In this document: positions 17,552 to 26,566 of the stretch, in pieces
Numbering within the stretch: the first letter of the stretch is position 1
Layout: each line of letters starts with the position of its first letter
Assembly: GCA_024636295.1 (NCBI GenBank)
Contig: JAGXHI010000061.1
Span: 1-64,000, forward strand
Direction: 5' to 3'
Length of the DNA: 64,000 nt
Source of the DNA: Desulfuromonadales bacterium
Lineage (GTDB): Bacteria > Desulfobacterota > Desulfuromonadia > Desulfuromonadales > JAGXHI01
Notes under the pieces: generated by a model
Told to the model about the DNA's origin: nothing
The model's database searches: none
The model's input: the letters and a program-made list of their open reading frames with translations, nothing else
Translations under genes and position numbers: made by a program

Positions 17552-17634
17552 ATTTCAATGTGCGGGACAATTCCAAGCGGGCCGATGACCTCGCCTGTTT
17601 TGGCTGGCATTGTGTGGCGGTGAAAAAGGATTAA
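17552..17634 (+). pseudogene. Possible C-terminal remnant of the broken methyltransferase
   Basis: After the element, one frame reads YFNVRDNSKRADDLACFGW, HCVAVKKD and stops at 17632-17634. This looks like the end of a class I methyltransferase of the type broken at 15650-16025. The middle third is missing, so insertion was accompanied or followed by deletion. The same frame is open back through the right end of the IS. Confidence 0.5.
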
Positions 17635-17636
17635 AC

Positions 17637-18542
17637 TTGAGCTGTTCGGGTTCCAAAAAAATCATCGTCCGCATCAGGGGGGGGATAGGCAATCAGCTTT
17701 TCTGTTATGCTGCCGCTCGGAGAATGGCCGTGGTGAATGGAGCAGAGTTGGTTATCGATAGTATTACCGGCTTTGTTCGTGATCAACAATATCTGCGAAA
17801 GTATGCGTTGGATCATTTCAGTATACCGGTGCGAAAAGCGACCTCTGCGGAGCGACTGGAGCCGTTTGAGCGTTATCGCCGGGGACTGGTAAAGTTTTTT
17901 TCCCGACAGCGCCCCTTTATGGAGAGAAGATACCTTGAACAGGATGGTATAGAATTCGATCCTAGGCTATTGGAATTTCGTCCCTCAGAAATCGTATATC
18001 TTGACGGATTATGGCAAAGCGAAAACTATTTTCTCGATATCGAAGGCACCATCCGGCAGGATCTTCGAATACCCCCTCCTAATGACCACTCCAACAGGGT
18101 GATGAGTGAAAAAATAAGAGGGAGCAATTCGGTTGCTCTTCACGTTCGCTGGTTTGATGAACCGAATGCAGAAGCCGGTCACAATCTTGGGCCGGATTAT
18201 TATGTTAAGGCGATAAAGCATATCAGGGAGAGGGTACTTAATCCCCACTTTTTTCTTTTCTCGGATGACCCTGCTGCAGCGGTCAAAGGGCTGGCTTTGC
18301 CCGTCGGCGATTTCACTTGTATCCTTCACAATCAGGGGGAGGATAAGGCTTTTGCCGACCTTTGGCTGATGACTCAGTGCCGGCATTTCATCACCGCCAA
18401 CAGCACCTTCAGTTGGTGGGGGGCGTGGCTTGGGGAGGGGGAGGGGAAGTTGGTTCTGGCGCCCGGATTGAAATTTCACGGGACAACGACGGCCTGGGGT
18501 TTCCCCGGACTCCTGCCGGAACGTTGGACCCTGATTCTGTAA
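17637..18542 (+). CDS. Glycosyltransferase family 11 (fucosyltransferase-like)
   Basis: A 301-residue protein of the GT11 alpha-1,2-fucosyltransferase family. The N-terminal motif is IIVRIRGGIGNQLFCYAAAR, the middle motif ALHVRWFDEPN takes the place of the usual HxRRGDY, and the late motif is FITANSTFSWWGAWLG. The arginine-rich RRGD being replaced by RWFD may change donor or acceptor use. TTG 17637 is the likely start after AAAAAGGA; GTG 17610 would overlap the remnant before it. It probably adds a deoxyhexose to the glycan made by this locus. Confidence 0.85.
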   Translation: MSCSGSKKIIVRIRGGIGNQLFCYAAARRMAVVNGAELVIDSITGFVRDQQYLRKYALDHFSIPVRKATSAERLEPFERYRRGLVKFFSRQRPFMERRYLEQDGIEFDPRLLEFRPSEIVYLDGLWQSENYFLDIEGTIRQDLRIPPPNDHSNRVMSEKIRGSNSVALHVRWFDEPNAEAGHNLGPDYYVKAIKHIRERVLNPHFFLFSDDPAAAVKGLALPVGDFTCILHNQGEDKAFADLWLMTQCRHFITANSTFSWWGAWLGEGEGKLVLAPGLKFHGTTTAWGFPGLLPERWTLIL

Positions 18543-18625
18543 TATTTTATATTTTACCCAGAAGGCATGTGTTGAATTTTGAGTAAGTCCATAAACAGTT
18601 TTGTTGAGGTATCTGCAAGGTAATA

Positions 18626-20218
18626 ATGGAAATCGATATTGTCATCGAAAATAATACCTGCATAACGAGCTTTTCATCTTTAGAATGTTATGAAAATGAC
18701 GGTTTTCATCATTATTTTCAAGGTAAAAAGCCCGAAAAATTTGATAAAATTTTGGAATTTGTCAAAAACAACAATGGCGTAACCTTGGTCGAGAACGAAA
18801 ACGAATACCTTGTATATAATGATCCATTCAAAACGATTCCATTGTATGTCAGCAAAAACAAAGATGGCAGAGTTCATTTGTCATCTAATTTTAAATCATC
18901 AGAAAACAATATTACAAAAGAACGCGATTGGGATCTTGCCGGATTGTGGGAAGTAATCATCTATGGTTCAAGTCTTTGGACGAGAACTATATACAAAAAC
19001 GTACTGAAGTTGCCTAGCGCATCTTGTGTTTCATTTCACAAGACGAAGAATGAAGTAAAGATAGAAAAATATTGGAACTTTTCGGTTGATGAGGACAGAA
19101 GTTTAGATTCAATCGAAAAATCAGCAGAACTTCTATTCGAAAAACTTGATGAAGAATTTGCTCGTTTCCAAGATCCAGGTCATTATCTCCTCGGCCTGAG
19201 CGGTGGGATGGACAGCCGGCTGACGCTCGCTTTTTTGTCCAGACACCTGGAGCAGGAACGCCTCGAATTATTTACCTATGGCTATGACGAAAAGATCCTC
19301 GAGTATGTCTATGCCTGTCAGGTCGCTGACCGTTTGGGGTTCGACAAGCCGCGGTTCCATCAACTCAAGGGCGAATCCTACGTGAGGGCTTTAACCGATC
19401 TTCCCCTGGAAAGTGGTGGCCAGATCGGCATACAGCACTGTCACATATTTGATTTTCTGAAATCGTTCCCGGTTCACGCAAAGACCTTGATATCGACCAA
19501 CTACAGTGATGCGATATTGGGATGGGCAGCTCGCTATCCGAAGACAGATTCGCGCTCATCCTTGTTTGCTGTTTTGGACCAAACCTATGCAGCCGGCCTT
19601 ATTGACCAAGAAATTCGCGAGGCTATCTCATCCGATATTAATCAAGTTCTCAAAAATCATGATCCACAAAGTAACATAAGTAGTTCTGACGAATATGTTT
19701 ATATAACGGAAAAAAACCAGAATTTTCACATGCTTCTTACTTTTTTGTACGCCAGGTATTGTCCAGTTTCGGCTCCGTTCGTAAGTTTCGATCTACTGAA
19801 AACGGCATTATCCATTCCGCTTCTTTTCAGGCAAAAGAAACAGTTGGCAGATTTTATCCTGAAAAATTATTTTGATTTTGATCCTGAAAAGCTTGGCAAC
19901 ATATCATCACGATTTCAATGGGGTGGATGCTTCTCAAAAAGACACGATTTACTCTATTTTAAAGCATTGAATCGGGTCAATTCTTCTCTTAGGTGTCTCA
20001 CTCAAGGACGAGTAGAAATATTCAATAAGTATCAGACCGAAAATCAGGAGTCGGTTTATTATCGGAACTTCAAATCAACCATTGATACTGCTCTGGAAAA
20101 GTTGGCTTCGATCGGTGTTTTGAATGAAACGGCCTGTGCTGCATATGGAAAGGTGCCCTTGCGCAGTCGTGATTTCGCCACGCTGTACCAAATTTTAACC
20201 CTTTCAGGCTTGGTTTAA
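18626..20218 (+). CDS. Asparagine-synthase-like amidotransferase, no catalytic Cys
   Basis: A 530-residue homologue of class B asparagine synthetase. The ATP pyrophosphatase loop is plain (YLLGLSGGMDSRLTLAFLS, about residue 190), followed by LELFTYGY and NYSDAILGW. The N-terminal third has the glutaminase-like fold pattern (NEYLVYNDPFKTIPLYVSKN, then HLSSNF) but begins MEIDIVI, without the Cys2 that hydrolyses glutamine, so it would need another ammonia source or do a different ATP-dependent reaction. Such genes occur in O-antigen loci, where relatives amidate sugar acids. The coding sequence is clearly more A/T rich than its neighbours, suggesting separate acquisition. Confidence 0.82.
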   Translation: MEIDIVIENNTCITSFSSLECYENDGFHHYFQGKKPEKFDKILEFVKNNNGVTLVENENEYLVYNDPFKTIPLYVSKNKDGRVHLSSNFKSSENNITKERDWDLAGLWEVIIYGSSLWTRTIYKNVLKLPSASCVSFHKTKNEVKIEKYWNFSVDEDRSLDSIEKSAELLFEKLDEEFARFQDPGHYLLGLSGGMDSRLTLAFLSRHLEQERLELFTYGYDEKILEYVYACQVADRLGFDKPRFHQLKGESYVRALTDLPLESGGQIGIQHCHIFDFLKSFPVHAKTLISTNYSDAILGWAARYPKTDSRSSLFAVLDQTYAAGLIDQEIREAISSDINQVLKNHDPQSNISSSDEYVYITEKNQNFHMLLTFLYARYCPVSAPFVSFDLLKTALSIPLLFRQKKQLADFILKNYFDFDPEKLGNISSRFQWGGCFSKRHDLLYFKALNRVNSSLRCLTQGRVEIFNKYQTENQESVYYRNFKSTIDTALEKLASIGVLNETACAAYGKVPLRSRDFATLYQILTLSGLV

Positions 20219-20240
20219 GCTGCTGTTGATCGGTGGACAA

Positions 20241-21284
20241 GTGAAACCTCTTATCTCGGTCTGTATTCCTGCTTACAATCGTCCTGAAGTCCTTCCGGAT
20301 TTGTTGGATTCTATCCTCAGCCAGGATTTTACTTCATTCGAGATCGTCATTTGTGAAGACTATTCTCCCCGTCGAAATGAAATTGCTGCTTTGGTCAAAG
20401 CCTTTCAGGCGGACTACCCGAACCGCATCCGCTATTTCGAAAACGAGACAAATCTCGGCTACGATGCCAATCTCAGGAATCTCATCGAGAAGGCTGCCGG
20501 TGAATACTGTCTCTTCATGGGGAACGACGACCTCATGACCTCCGGCGCCCTTGCGGCAGTGGGGGCGGCTCTCGGCCGGCATGCGAACGTCGGCATCATT
20601 CTCAGAAGCTATGCCGCCTTTGATGACGATCCGGATATCAACCAGACCTTCCGTTACTTCGATCGTGAACTGTTTTTCCCGGCTGGCTCCGAGACGATCG
20701 TGACTTTCTTCCGGCGTTCGGTGGTGATTTCCGGACTGGTCGTTCACCGCTATGCGGCTCGTAAATTTGCCACTGACCGTTTCGACGGAACGCTGCTCTA
20801 CCAACTGCATCTTGTGGCCAACATTCTCGCTGAGAAGAATGGGGTCTTCCTTCCGGAAATACTCGCCCTCTACCGCAACGGTGGCATTCCCGACTTTGGC
20901 AACAGCGAGAAAGAGAAGGGGAAATTTGTCCCCCAGGAGCAAACCCCCGAGTCCTCCCTTCATTTCATGAACGGTATGCTGGAGATTGCCTCGTCGATCG
21001 GGCAGAGCAGGGGGAGGGGCGTCTACGGTGCCATCCTTCACGATATCGGGAATTATTCATTCCCGATTCTGGCGATTCAGTCTCGGCGCCCCTTGAAGAT
21101 TTTCGCGTGTTACTCATGGGGACTGGCGCGGCTGGGATTCTGGCGCTGCGGGATGTTTTATCTCTACTTCCTTGCCCTTCTTCTGCTCGGAGCTCACCGA
21201 AGCGATGTGCTGATCCGTCTGGTCAAGCGTCGTCTCGGTCATACCCCTGCCATCGGGGCCGTCTATCGGGGGGAATCGCGTTGA
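20241..21284 (+). CDS. Family 2 glycosyltransferase
   Basis: A GT-A fold transferase of about 347 residues: ISVCIPAYNRPEVLPDLLDS at the start, VICEDYSPRR, then LGYDANLRNLIEKAAGEY and the metal-binding region FMGNDDLMTSGAL (DD in place of DxD). Two hydrophobic segments near the C-terminus (about FYLYFLALLLLG) could anchor it to the membrane. GTG 20241 gives the normal family start; TTG 20226 is possible. The last two bases of its TGA overlap the TTG start of the next gene. Confidence 0.85.
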   Translation: MKPLISVCIPAYNRPEVLPDLLDSILSQDFTSFEIVICEDYSPRRNEIAALVKAFQADYPNRIRYFENETNLGYDANLRNLIEKAAGEYCLFMGNDDLMTSGALAAVGAALGRHANVGIILRSYAAFDDDPDINQTFRYFDRELFFPAGSETIVTFFRRSVVISGLVVHRYAARKFATDRFDGTLLYQLHLVANILAEKNGVFLPEILALYRNGGIPDFGNSEKEKGKFVPQEQTPESSLHFMNGMLEIASSIGQSRGRGVYGAILHDIGNYSFPILAIQSRRPLKIFACYSWGLARLGFWRCGMFYLYFLALLLLGAHRSDVLIRLVKRRLGHTPAIGAVYRGESR

Positions 21285-22387
21285 GGATTCTGGTCGCAGG
21301 CGACTGGCATTCGGAACTCCACGAAGAGGTTGTCTTTCAGGCGTTCACCGAACTCGGCCATGAAACCTTCTGCTTCCAGTGGCACGGTTACTTCACCCAG
21401 CGCGCCAGTGTATTCTCCCGCCTGGGGAATCTGGCTCGTCGCGGACAAAACAAGTATCTTCTCGGCCCGCTGGTGCGTCGCCTTAACCGCGATTTCGTCG
21501 AAGCCGTGCAGCGCATCTCGCCGGACCTGGCCTTCATTTATCGGGGAACGCACATCACGTCCCGGACGCTGCAGGCCGCCCGCAATCTCGTCCCCGGCTG
21601 TATTTTCATCGGGTATAACAACGACGATCCCTTTGCACCGGGGCAACGCCGCAGTTTATGGCGGCATTTCCTCGCTGCTCTCCCTGAGTATGATCTGGTC
21701 CTGGCCTACCGCCCTGCCAACCTCGACGATTATCGAAGTGCCGGCGCGCAAAGGGTTAAACTGCTGCGTTCCTGGTTTGTGCCGGAGCGAAACTATCCCA
21801 TGACTCTGGACGACGAAGAAAGCCTCAGGTTTGAGTCCGATGTCGTTTTCGTCGGACACTACGAGTCCGATCAGAGGCTTGAATACCTCGAAGAGGTCAT
21901 GCGACAAGGATTCCGCCTTCGCCTCTTCGGACCAGGCTACGACTGGGACCCGATGATCGCGCGCTCCGAACTACTGGCATCCCAAGTGCCTGTGCAGTTG
22001 GTTTGGGGGGAGGACTACAATCGGGCGTTGTGCGGGGCCAAGATAGCTTTGTGCTTTTTTTCCAAACTCAACCGGGATACCTATACCCGCCGCTGCTTCG
22101 AAATTCCGGCGACGCGAACGCTGCTCCTTTCCGAATATTCGGACGACCTGGCCGGATTGCTTAAGTTGGGAAAAGAGGCGGATTATTTCCGAAACAAGGA
22201 AGAAATGATCGACAAGATCAGGATGTATCTTGAAAATCCTGTCCTTCGACGATCCGTGGCCGATGCCGGCAGTCGCCGGGTTTGGAGCGACGGACATGAT
22301 GTTGTCTCTCGGATGAGGCAGGTTCTTGCCTGGCATGCTGAGGTTTATGAGGAAAGGAAGAGTCGATGCGCTTCGTTAGAACGGTGA
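21281..22387 (+). CDS. CgeB-like glycosyltransferase
   Basis: A 368-residue protein resembling the CgeB/spore maturation glycosyltransferase group (GT-B fold). It starts LRILVAGDWHSELHEE and has FIGYNNDDPF, VFVGHYESDQRLEYL, RLFGPGYDWDP and the C-terminal donor-domain pattern YTRRCFEIPATRTLLLSEYSDDL. TTG 21281 shares two bases with the stop codon of the GT2 gene and fits the family start better than an upstream ATG. The 3' end overlaps the next gene by 22 bases. Confidence 0.8.
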   Translation: MRILVAGDWHSELHEEVVFQAFTELGHETFCFQWHGYFTQRASVFSRLGNLARRGQNKYLLGPLVRRLNRDFVEAVQRISPDLAFIYRGTHITSRTLQAARNLVPGCIFIGYNNDDPFAPGQRRSLWRHFLAALPEYDLVLAYRPANLDDYRSAGAQRVKLLRSWFVPERNYPMTLDDEESLRFESDVVFVGHYESDQRLEYLEEVMRQGFRLRLFGPGYDWDPMIARSELLASQVPVQLVWGEDYNRALCGAKIALCFFSKLNRDTYTRRCFEIPATRTLLLSEYSDDLAGLLKLGKEADYFRNKEEMIDKIRMYLENPVLRRSVADAGSRRVWSDGHDVVSRMRQVLAWHAEVYEERKSRCASLER

Positions 22388-23088
22388 TCGACAGTACGGT
22401 TTCCCTCCTCGGCCGCGCTTTTCGGCACCATCGGCTAATCCCTGACCGGACCATCGCCGACGGCCGGGTATGCATCAATCTGGGGTGCGGGTTAACCGTG
22501 GCACCAGGGTGGATCAACGTCGACGCCAGCCTGAACGCGCTCTTTGGCGGTTCACCTGCGGTCCTCCTGAAGCTTCTATATCGGCTTTCGGGCGCGAACC
22601 GCTACTACACTTGCGACGATTACTGCCGCTTGCTGCGGCAGAACCGCTTCGTCTTTCACGACTTGGCTCGCAATGTCCCTTTCCCGGATCAGTCGGTCGA
22701 TGTCGTCTACTCCTCACACTTTCTCGAACACTTGTTCCGAAAGGATGCGATTCATCTCCTTCGCGAATCCAAGCGCGTGCTTAAGCCGGGGGGAATGATC
22801 CGGATTGCCGTTCCCGATCTTGCCCACGCCCTCGGACTTTATGCTACTGGACAGAAAACGACGATGTTGTCGAACTATTTCTTTGTTGATGACCTGGAGA
22901 GCACACTTGCCCGGCATAAATACATGTATGATTTCGAAATGCTGCAGAGGGTTCTGGAATTGGCCGGCTTTACCAACGTGACCAGATGCGACTTCAATCG
23001 GGGGCGCACTCCCAACATCGATATTCTCGATAATCGTCCTGAAGATACGCTCTTTGTAGAGGCTGAAAAGCCTTCTGGGACGGTGTGA
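22366..23088 (+). CDS. Class I SAM-dependent methyltransferase
   Basis: A 240-residue methyltransferase of the Methyltransf_11 type. Motif I is VCINLGCGLTVAPGWINVDA, the middle FPDQSVDVVYSSHFLEHLF and the late strand VLKPGGMIRIAVPDL. The C-terminal third carries MYDFEMLQRVLELAGFTNV and ends with a strand typical of the fold. It lies between two glycosyltransferases and probably acts on a sugar. Confidence 0.85.
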   Translation: MRFVRTVIDSTVSLLGRAFRHHRLIPDRTIADGRVCINLGCGLTVAPGWINVDASLNALFGGSPAVLLKLLYRLSGANRYYTCDDYCRLLRQNRFVFHDLARNVPFPDQSVDVVYSSHFLEHLFRKDAIHLLRESKRVLKPGGMIRIAVPDLAHALGLYATGQKTTMLSNYFFVDDLESTLARHKYMYDFEMLQRVLELAGFTNVTRCDFNRGRTPNIDILDNRPEDTLFVEAEKPSGTV

Positions 23089-23113
23089 TCCTAATCATGC
23101 GAAGGGTCCGATT

Positions 23114-24274
23114 TTGAAGTTAACACTTGGCATAGATGCCTCGAATATCCGAGATGGCGGTGGCATTACCCATCTGAGTCAATTGCTTACTTCTGACATT
23201 CCCCGGGAATCCGCCTTTGGCCGAATCGTTGTATGGGGGGGGAGGAGGTCTTTGGCTGGATTGCCCGAAAAGCCGTGGGTGAAGAAAAATCACCTGGAAA
23301 TTTTGGACAGATCTCTTCCTTTTCGTATGGCTTGGCAATGCTGGAGTCTTCCAGCGCTCCTGCATGAGGCAGGCTGCAATGTTCTGCTGTCGCCGGGCGG
23401 AATCCTTCCCCATAAAGCAGAACTGCCTACCGTTGTAATCTCTCAGAACCTGCTGCCTTTTCAATTGTCAGAGATGAGACGCTTTCCGCCCCTAAGTTTT
23501 ATGCGCCTGAAAATGCATCTGGTTAGATGGGCACAGATTCGTTCGATGCAGAAGGCGACCGGTCTGATTTTTCTGTCCTCATTTGCCAAATCTACAGTTC
23601 TCTCCCAATTGGAAAATCATTCGAAACTCGTTGCCATTATTCCACATGGAGTTGAGAAGAGATATTTTCGCGAACCAAGACCATCAGACCCAGCTTCTTT
23701 TTCTTTTTCCAAGCCCTTCCATTTTCTGTATGTATCCAGAATTGATGTTTATAAACATCAGTGGAGGATCGCATTGGCGGTTGCCTCTTTACGGCAAAAA
23801 GGATATCCAATCACTCTCGACCTGGTTGGCTCAGGATATACACCGGCTCTGAGAAGATTGAAGAGGATTATCCATAAAATCGATCCTGGGGAAGGTTTCA
23901 TTCGGTATTTAGGGCCCTCGCCTTTTGAGGAAATGCACAGGATTTACCACCGTGCGGATGGGTTGGTGTTTGCTTCAAGCTGTGAAAACCTGCCGAATAT
24001 CCTGCTGGAAGGGATGGCATCGGGGCTTCCGATCGCCTGCTCTGATAGCGGCCCTATGCCCGAAGTCCTGGGAACGGCCGGGGTTTACTTTTCTTTGAAC
24101 GACCCGGCTACCATTGAGACGGCTTTGCAGCGACTCCTCGTAGATCATGAACTCCGGAGGCGGGTGGCCACCGAGGCCTATGACAGAAGCAAAAACTATT
24201 CTTGGCAGAAATGCTCAAACCAAACCTTCTCTTTTGTATCAAAAATAAGTAAATTGGGAATGGAATCGCAATGA
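23114..24274 (+). CDS. Family 4 glycosyltransferase
   Basis: A 386-residue GT-B enzyme. The N-terminal domain opens LTLGIDASNIRDGGGITHL; the C-terminal donor-binding domain has FHFLYVSRIDVYKHQWRIAL, LVGSGY and the sugar-nucleotide motif ADGLVFASSCENLPNILLEG followed by MASGLPIACSDSGPMPEVLG, the EX7E-like signature. The start is TTG 23114. It overlaps the WbuB-like gene by four bases. Confidence 0.88.
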   Translation: MKLTLGIDASNIRDGGGITHLSQLLTSDIPRESAFGRIVVWGGRRSLAGLPEKPWVKKNHLEILDRSLPFRMAWQCWSLPALLHEAGCNVLLSPGGILPHKAELPTVVISQNLLPFQLSEMRRFPPLSFMRLKMHLVRWAQIRSMQKATGLIFLSSFAKSTVLSQLENHSKLVAIIPHGVEKRYFREPRPSDPASFSFSKPFHFLYVSRIDVYKHQWRIALAVASLRQKGYPITLDLVGSGYTPALRRLKRIIHKIDPGEGFIRYLGPSPFEEMHRIYHRADGLVFASSCENLPNILLEGMASGLPIACSDSGPMPEVLGTAGVYFSLNDPATIETALQRLLVDHELRRRVATEAYDRSKNYSWQKCSNQTFSFVSKISKLGMESQ

Positions 24275-25530
24275 AGAAAATGAGAATCCTCATTGTTTCC
24301 CAGTATTTTTACCCCGAAAACTTCCGAATCAATGATCTGGCGCTCGGCCTTAAAGAAAAAGGGCATCAAATAACCGTTCTGACTGGTATTCCCAATTATC
24401 CGGAAGGCAAGTACTATCGTGGATATGGATGGACAAAAATCAAGGAGCGATTCGAGGGTATAGTAATTTATCGTGTACCTCTTGTTTCACGAGGTAAATC
24501 CAAGGGATTACGCTTGGCTATCAATTTCCTCACATTCGCAATTTCCGCTAGCCTATTAGGGCCGATCTATTGCTTTAGGAAGGAATTCGATGCCGTTTTC
24601 GTTTTCGAAATCTCCCCTGTTACCGTTGGAATCCCGGCTATCGTTCTGAAACTGGTAAAGAAAATTCCGATGTTTCTCTGGGTGCTCGACCTATGGCCCG
24701 AAAGTCTTTCCGCCACGGAAGCTGTTCAATCCCCCCGCATGCTGAAATGGGTTGAGCATTTGGTCCGGTGGATTTACCGGCATTCTGATCGAATTTTATT
24801 GGCATCGAAAGCGTTTGCCCCTAAGGTAAAGGCTCTGGGGGGAGAATATGCACAACTCCGGTATTTTCCCAATTGGGCTGAAAAAATCTTTACCCAAAGA
24901 ATTATTGAAGACGACCGGAACCTGCCGGAACTCCCTCCCGGGTTTCGGGTCACGTTTGCCGGCAATATCGGTGCAGCCCAGGATTTCGGCACCATACTTT
25001 CGGCAGCCGAGAGGCTGAAGGATTTTCCTGATATTCAATGGACTGTTCTGGGTGACGGCCGTGAACGTCTCTGGGTTGAGGAGCAGATTCGCGCTCGGGG
25101 TTTATCGGACAGGGTTCATTTGCTCGGGAAATTCTCCCTGGAAATGATGCCTCATTTTTTTCAGCAGGCGGATGGGCTTCTCGTCACGCTGAAAAAAGAT
25201 CCGATCTTCTCCCTGACCGTTCCGGCGAAGATCCAATCCTACATGGCTTGCGGCAAGCCGATCATTGGTGCTCTGGATGGAGAGGGCAGGAAAATCATCG
25301 AGGAGGCGCAAGCTGGTTTCGTGGCGCCCGCCGAAGATGCTCAGGGGTTGGCTGCTTCGATCCTGGCTCTTTACCGTTTGTCGCCCTCGGAACGCAGGGC
25401 GATGGGACTAAAAGGGCGGGAGTATTATAACGAAAATTTTTCAAGGGAAATGTTGATTTGCAATCTTGAGAACTGGATGGAGGAAATCATCTATTCCGGT
25501 CAATCGAAAAAGGAAGGACGGTTTGCCTGA
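24271..25530 (+). CDS. wbuB: WbuB-like L-FucNAc transferase
   Basis: A 419-residue GT4 enzyme of the WbuB group, named from the Escherichia coli O26 locus, where it transfers L-N-acetylfucosamine to the lipid-linked acceptor. Family wording is strong: ILIVSQYFYPENFRINDLA, LTGIPNYPEGKYYRGY, LWVLDLWPESLSA, RYFPNWAE, FAGNIGAAQDFGTIL and KIQSYMACGKPIIGALDGEG. Its neighbours downstream are the three UDP-L-FucNAc genes, the same association as in O26, which supports the donor assignment. Confidence 0.85.
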   Translation: MKKMRILIVSQYFYPENFRINDLALGLKEKGHQITVLTGIPNYPEGKYYRGYGWTKIKERFEGIVIYRVPLVSRGKSKGLRLAINFLTFAISASLLGPIYCFRKEFDAVFVFEISPVTVGIPAIVLKLVKKIPMFLWVLDLWPESLSATEAVQSPRMLKWVEHLVRWIYRHSDRILLASKAFAPKVKALGGEYAQLRYFPNWAEKIFTQRIIEDDRNLPELPPGFRVTFAGNIGAAQDFGTILSAAERLKDFPDIQWTVLGDGRERLWVEEQIRARGLSDRVHLLGKFSLEMMPHFFQQADGLLVTLKKDPIFSLTVPAKIQSYMACGKPIIGALDGEGRKIIEEAQAGFVAPAEDAQGLAASILALYRLSPSERRAMGLKGREYYNENFSREMLICNLENWMEEIIYSGQSKKEGRFA

Positions 25531-26566
25531 AGTGGATTTCACGAATAAAATCCTTTTGATTACGGGAGGGACAGGTTCATTTGGCCGCGCCCTTCTTCAG
25601 AAAATTCTCCATCTGGATTTCGCGGAAATCCGGATCTTCAGCCGGGATGAGCTGAAGCAGGACCTGATGCGGAAAGAAATGAATCACCCGAAGATCAAGT
25701 TCTATATCGGGGATGTACGTAGCCGAGACAGTGTGGACAAGGTTATGGAAGGTGTTGATTACGTCTTCCATGCTGCTGCGCTTAAGCAGGTCCCTTCGTG
25801 CGAATTCTTCCCCTATCAGGCAATCCTGACAAACGCCATCGGCAGCGGCAACGTGATCGATTGTGCCGTCAGGCACAGTGTTTCTCGCATTGTCTGCCTG
25901 AGTACGGATAAGGCGGTCTATCCCGTCAACGCCATGGGCATGACGAAGGCCCTCATGGAAAAAATCGCGCAGGCCGAGGCTCGCAACATAGGGGCCGGAA
26001 AGACGGTGATTTCCTGCGTTCGATATGGAAACGTAATGTGCTCCAGGGGGTCGGTGATCCCTCTTTTCATACGGCAGATCAGGGAAAATCAACCGATTAC
26101 GATCACGGACCCGGAAATGACCCGCTTTCTGCTCTCCCTGCAGGATGCTATCGATCTTGTTCTTTTCGCGTTTGAACATGCGGATCAGGGAGACCTTTTC
26201 ATCCGAAAAGCCCCGGCCTGTTCTTTATCCGACCTGGCCGATGCACTGAAAAACCTTTTTCGTTCCGAAGTGCCGATTCACTTCATCGGTGTTCGACACG
26301 GGGAGAAAATGCACGAAACTTTGGCCAATGCGGAGGAACTTCGAAGGGCCGAGGACATGGGTGATTATTTCCGGGTTCGTGTGGAGGACATGGATCTCAA
26401 TTACAGCAAGTTCTTTACGGAAGGGGATCTTCAGCGGGGGGATTTTGTCGATTACACCTCCCAGAACACCAGCCGGTTGAGTGTATCGGAAACAGAGGCT
26501 CTTATGCGGTCGCTCCCGGAGGTTCAAAAAGAATTGCAGGGGAAAAGCACCGAATGGCTCGGATAG
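25523..26566 (+). CDS. fnlA: UDP-GlcNAc 4,6-dehydratase/5-epimerase FnlA (CapE/WbjB)
   Basis: First enzyme of UDP-L-FucNAc synthesis, converting UDP-GlcNAc to the 4-keto-6-deoxy-L-talose/altrose intermediates. The NAD(P) motif is ITGGTGSFGRALL, followed by FSRDELKQDLMRKE, VFHAAALKQVPSCE and the active-site helix AVYPVNAMGMTKALMEK, where Met replaces Tyr of the usual YxxxK. This Met substitution is a known property of CapE enzymes and so supports the call. The start is TTG 25523 after AGGAAGGA or GTG 25532; both overlap or touch the WbuB end. fnlB follows with a 13-base overlap. Confidence 0.9.
   Translation: MPEVDFTNKILLITGGTGSFGRALLQKILHLDFAEIRIFSRDELKQDLMRKEMNHPKIKFYIGDVRSRDSVDKVMEGVDYVFHAAALKQVPSCEFFPYQAILTNAIGSGNVIDCAVRHSVSRIVCLSTDKAVYPVNAMGMTKALMEKIAQAEARNIGAGKTVISCVRYGNVMCSRGSVIPLFIRQIRENQPITITDPEMTRFLLSLQDAIDLVLFAFEHADQGDLFIRKAPACSLSDLADALKNLFRSEVPIHFIGVRHGEKMHETLANAEELRRAEDMGDYFRVRVEDMDLNYSKFFTEGDLQRGDFVDYTSQNTSRLSVSETEALMRSLPEVQKELQGKSTEWLG

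Noticed and set aside
16021..17556. Target site duplication of the IS element
   Set aside because: AGTTC on the left and ATTTC on the right share only TTC and not at equal distance from the repeats.
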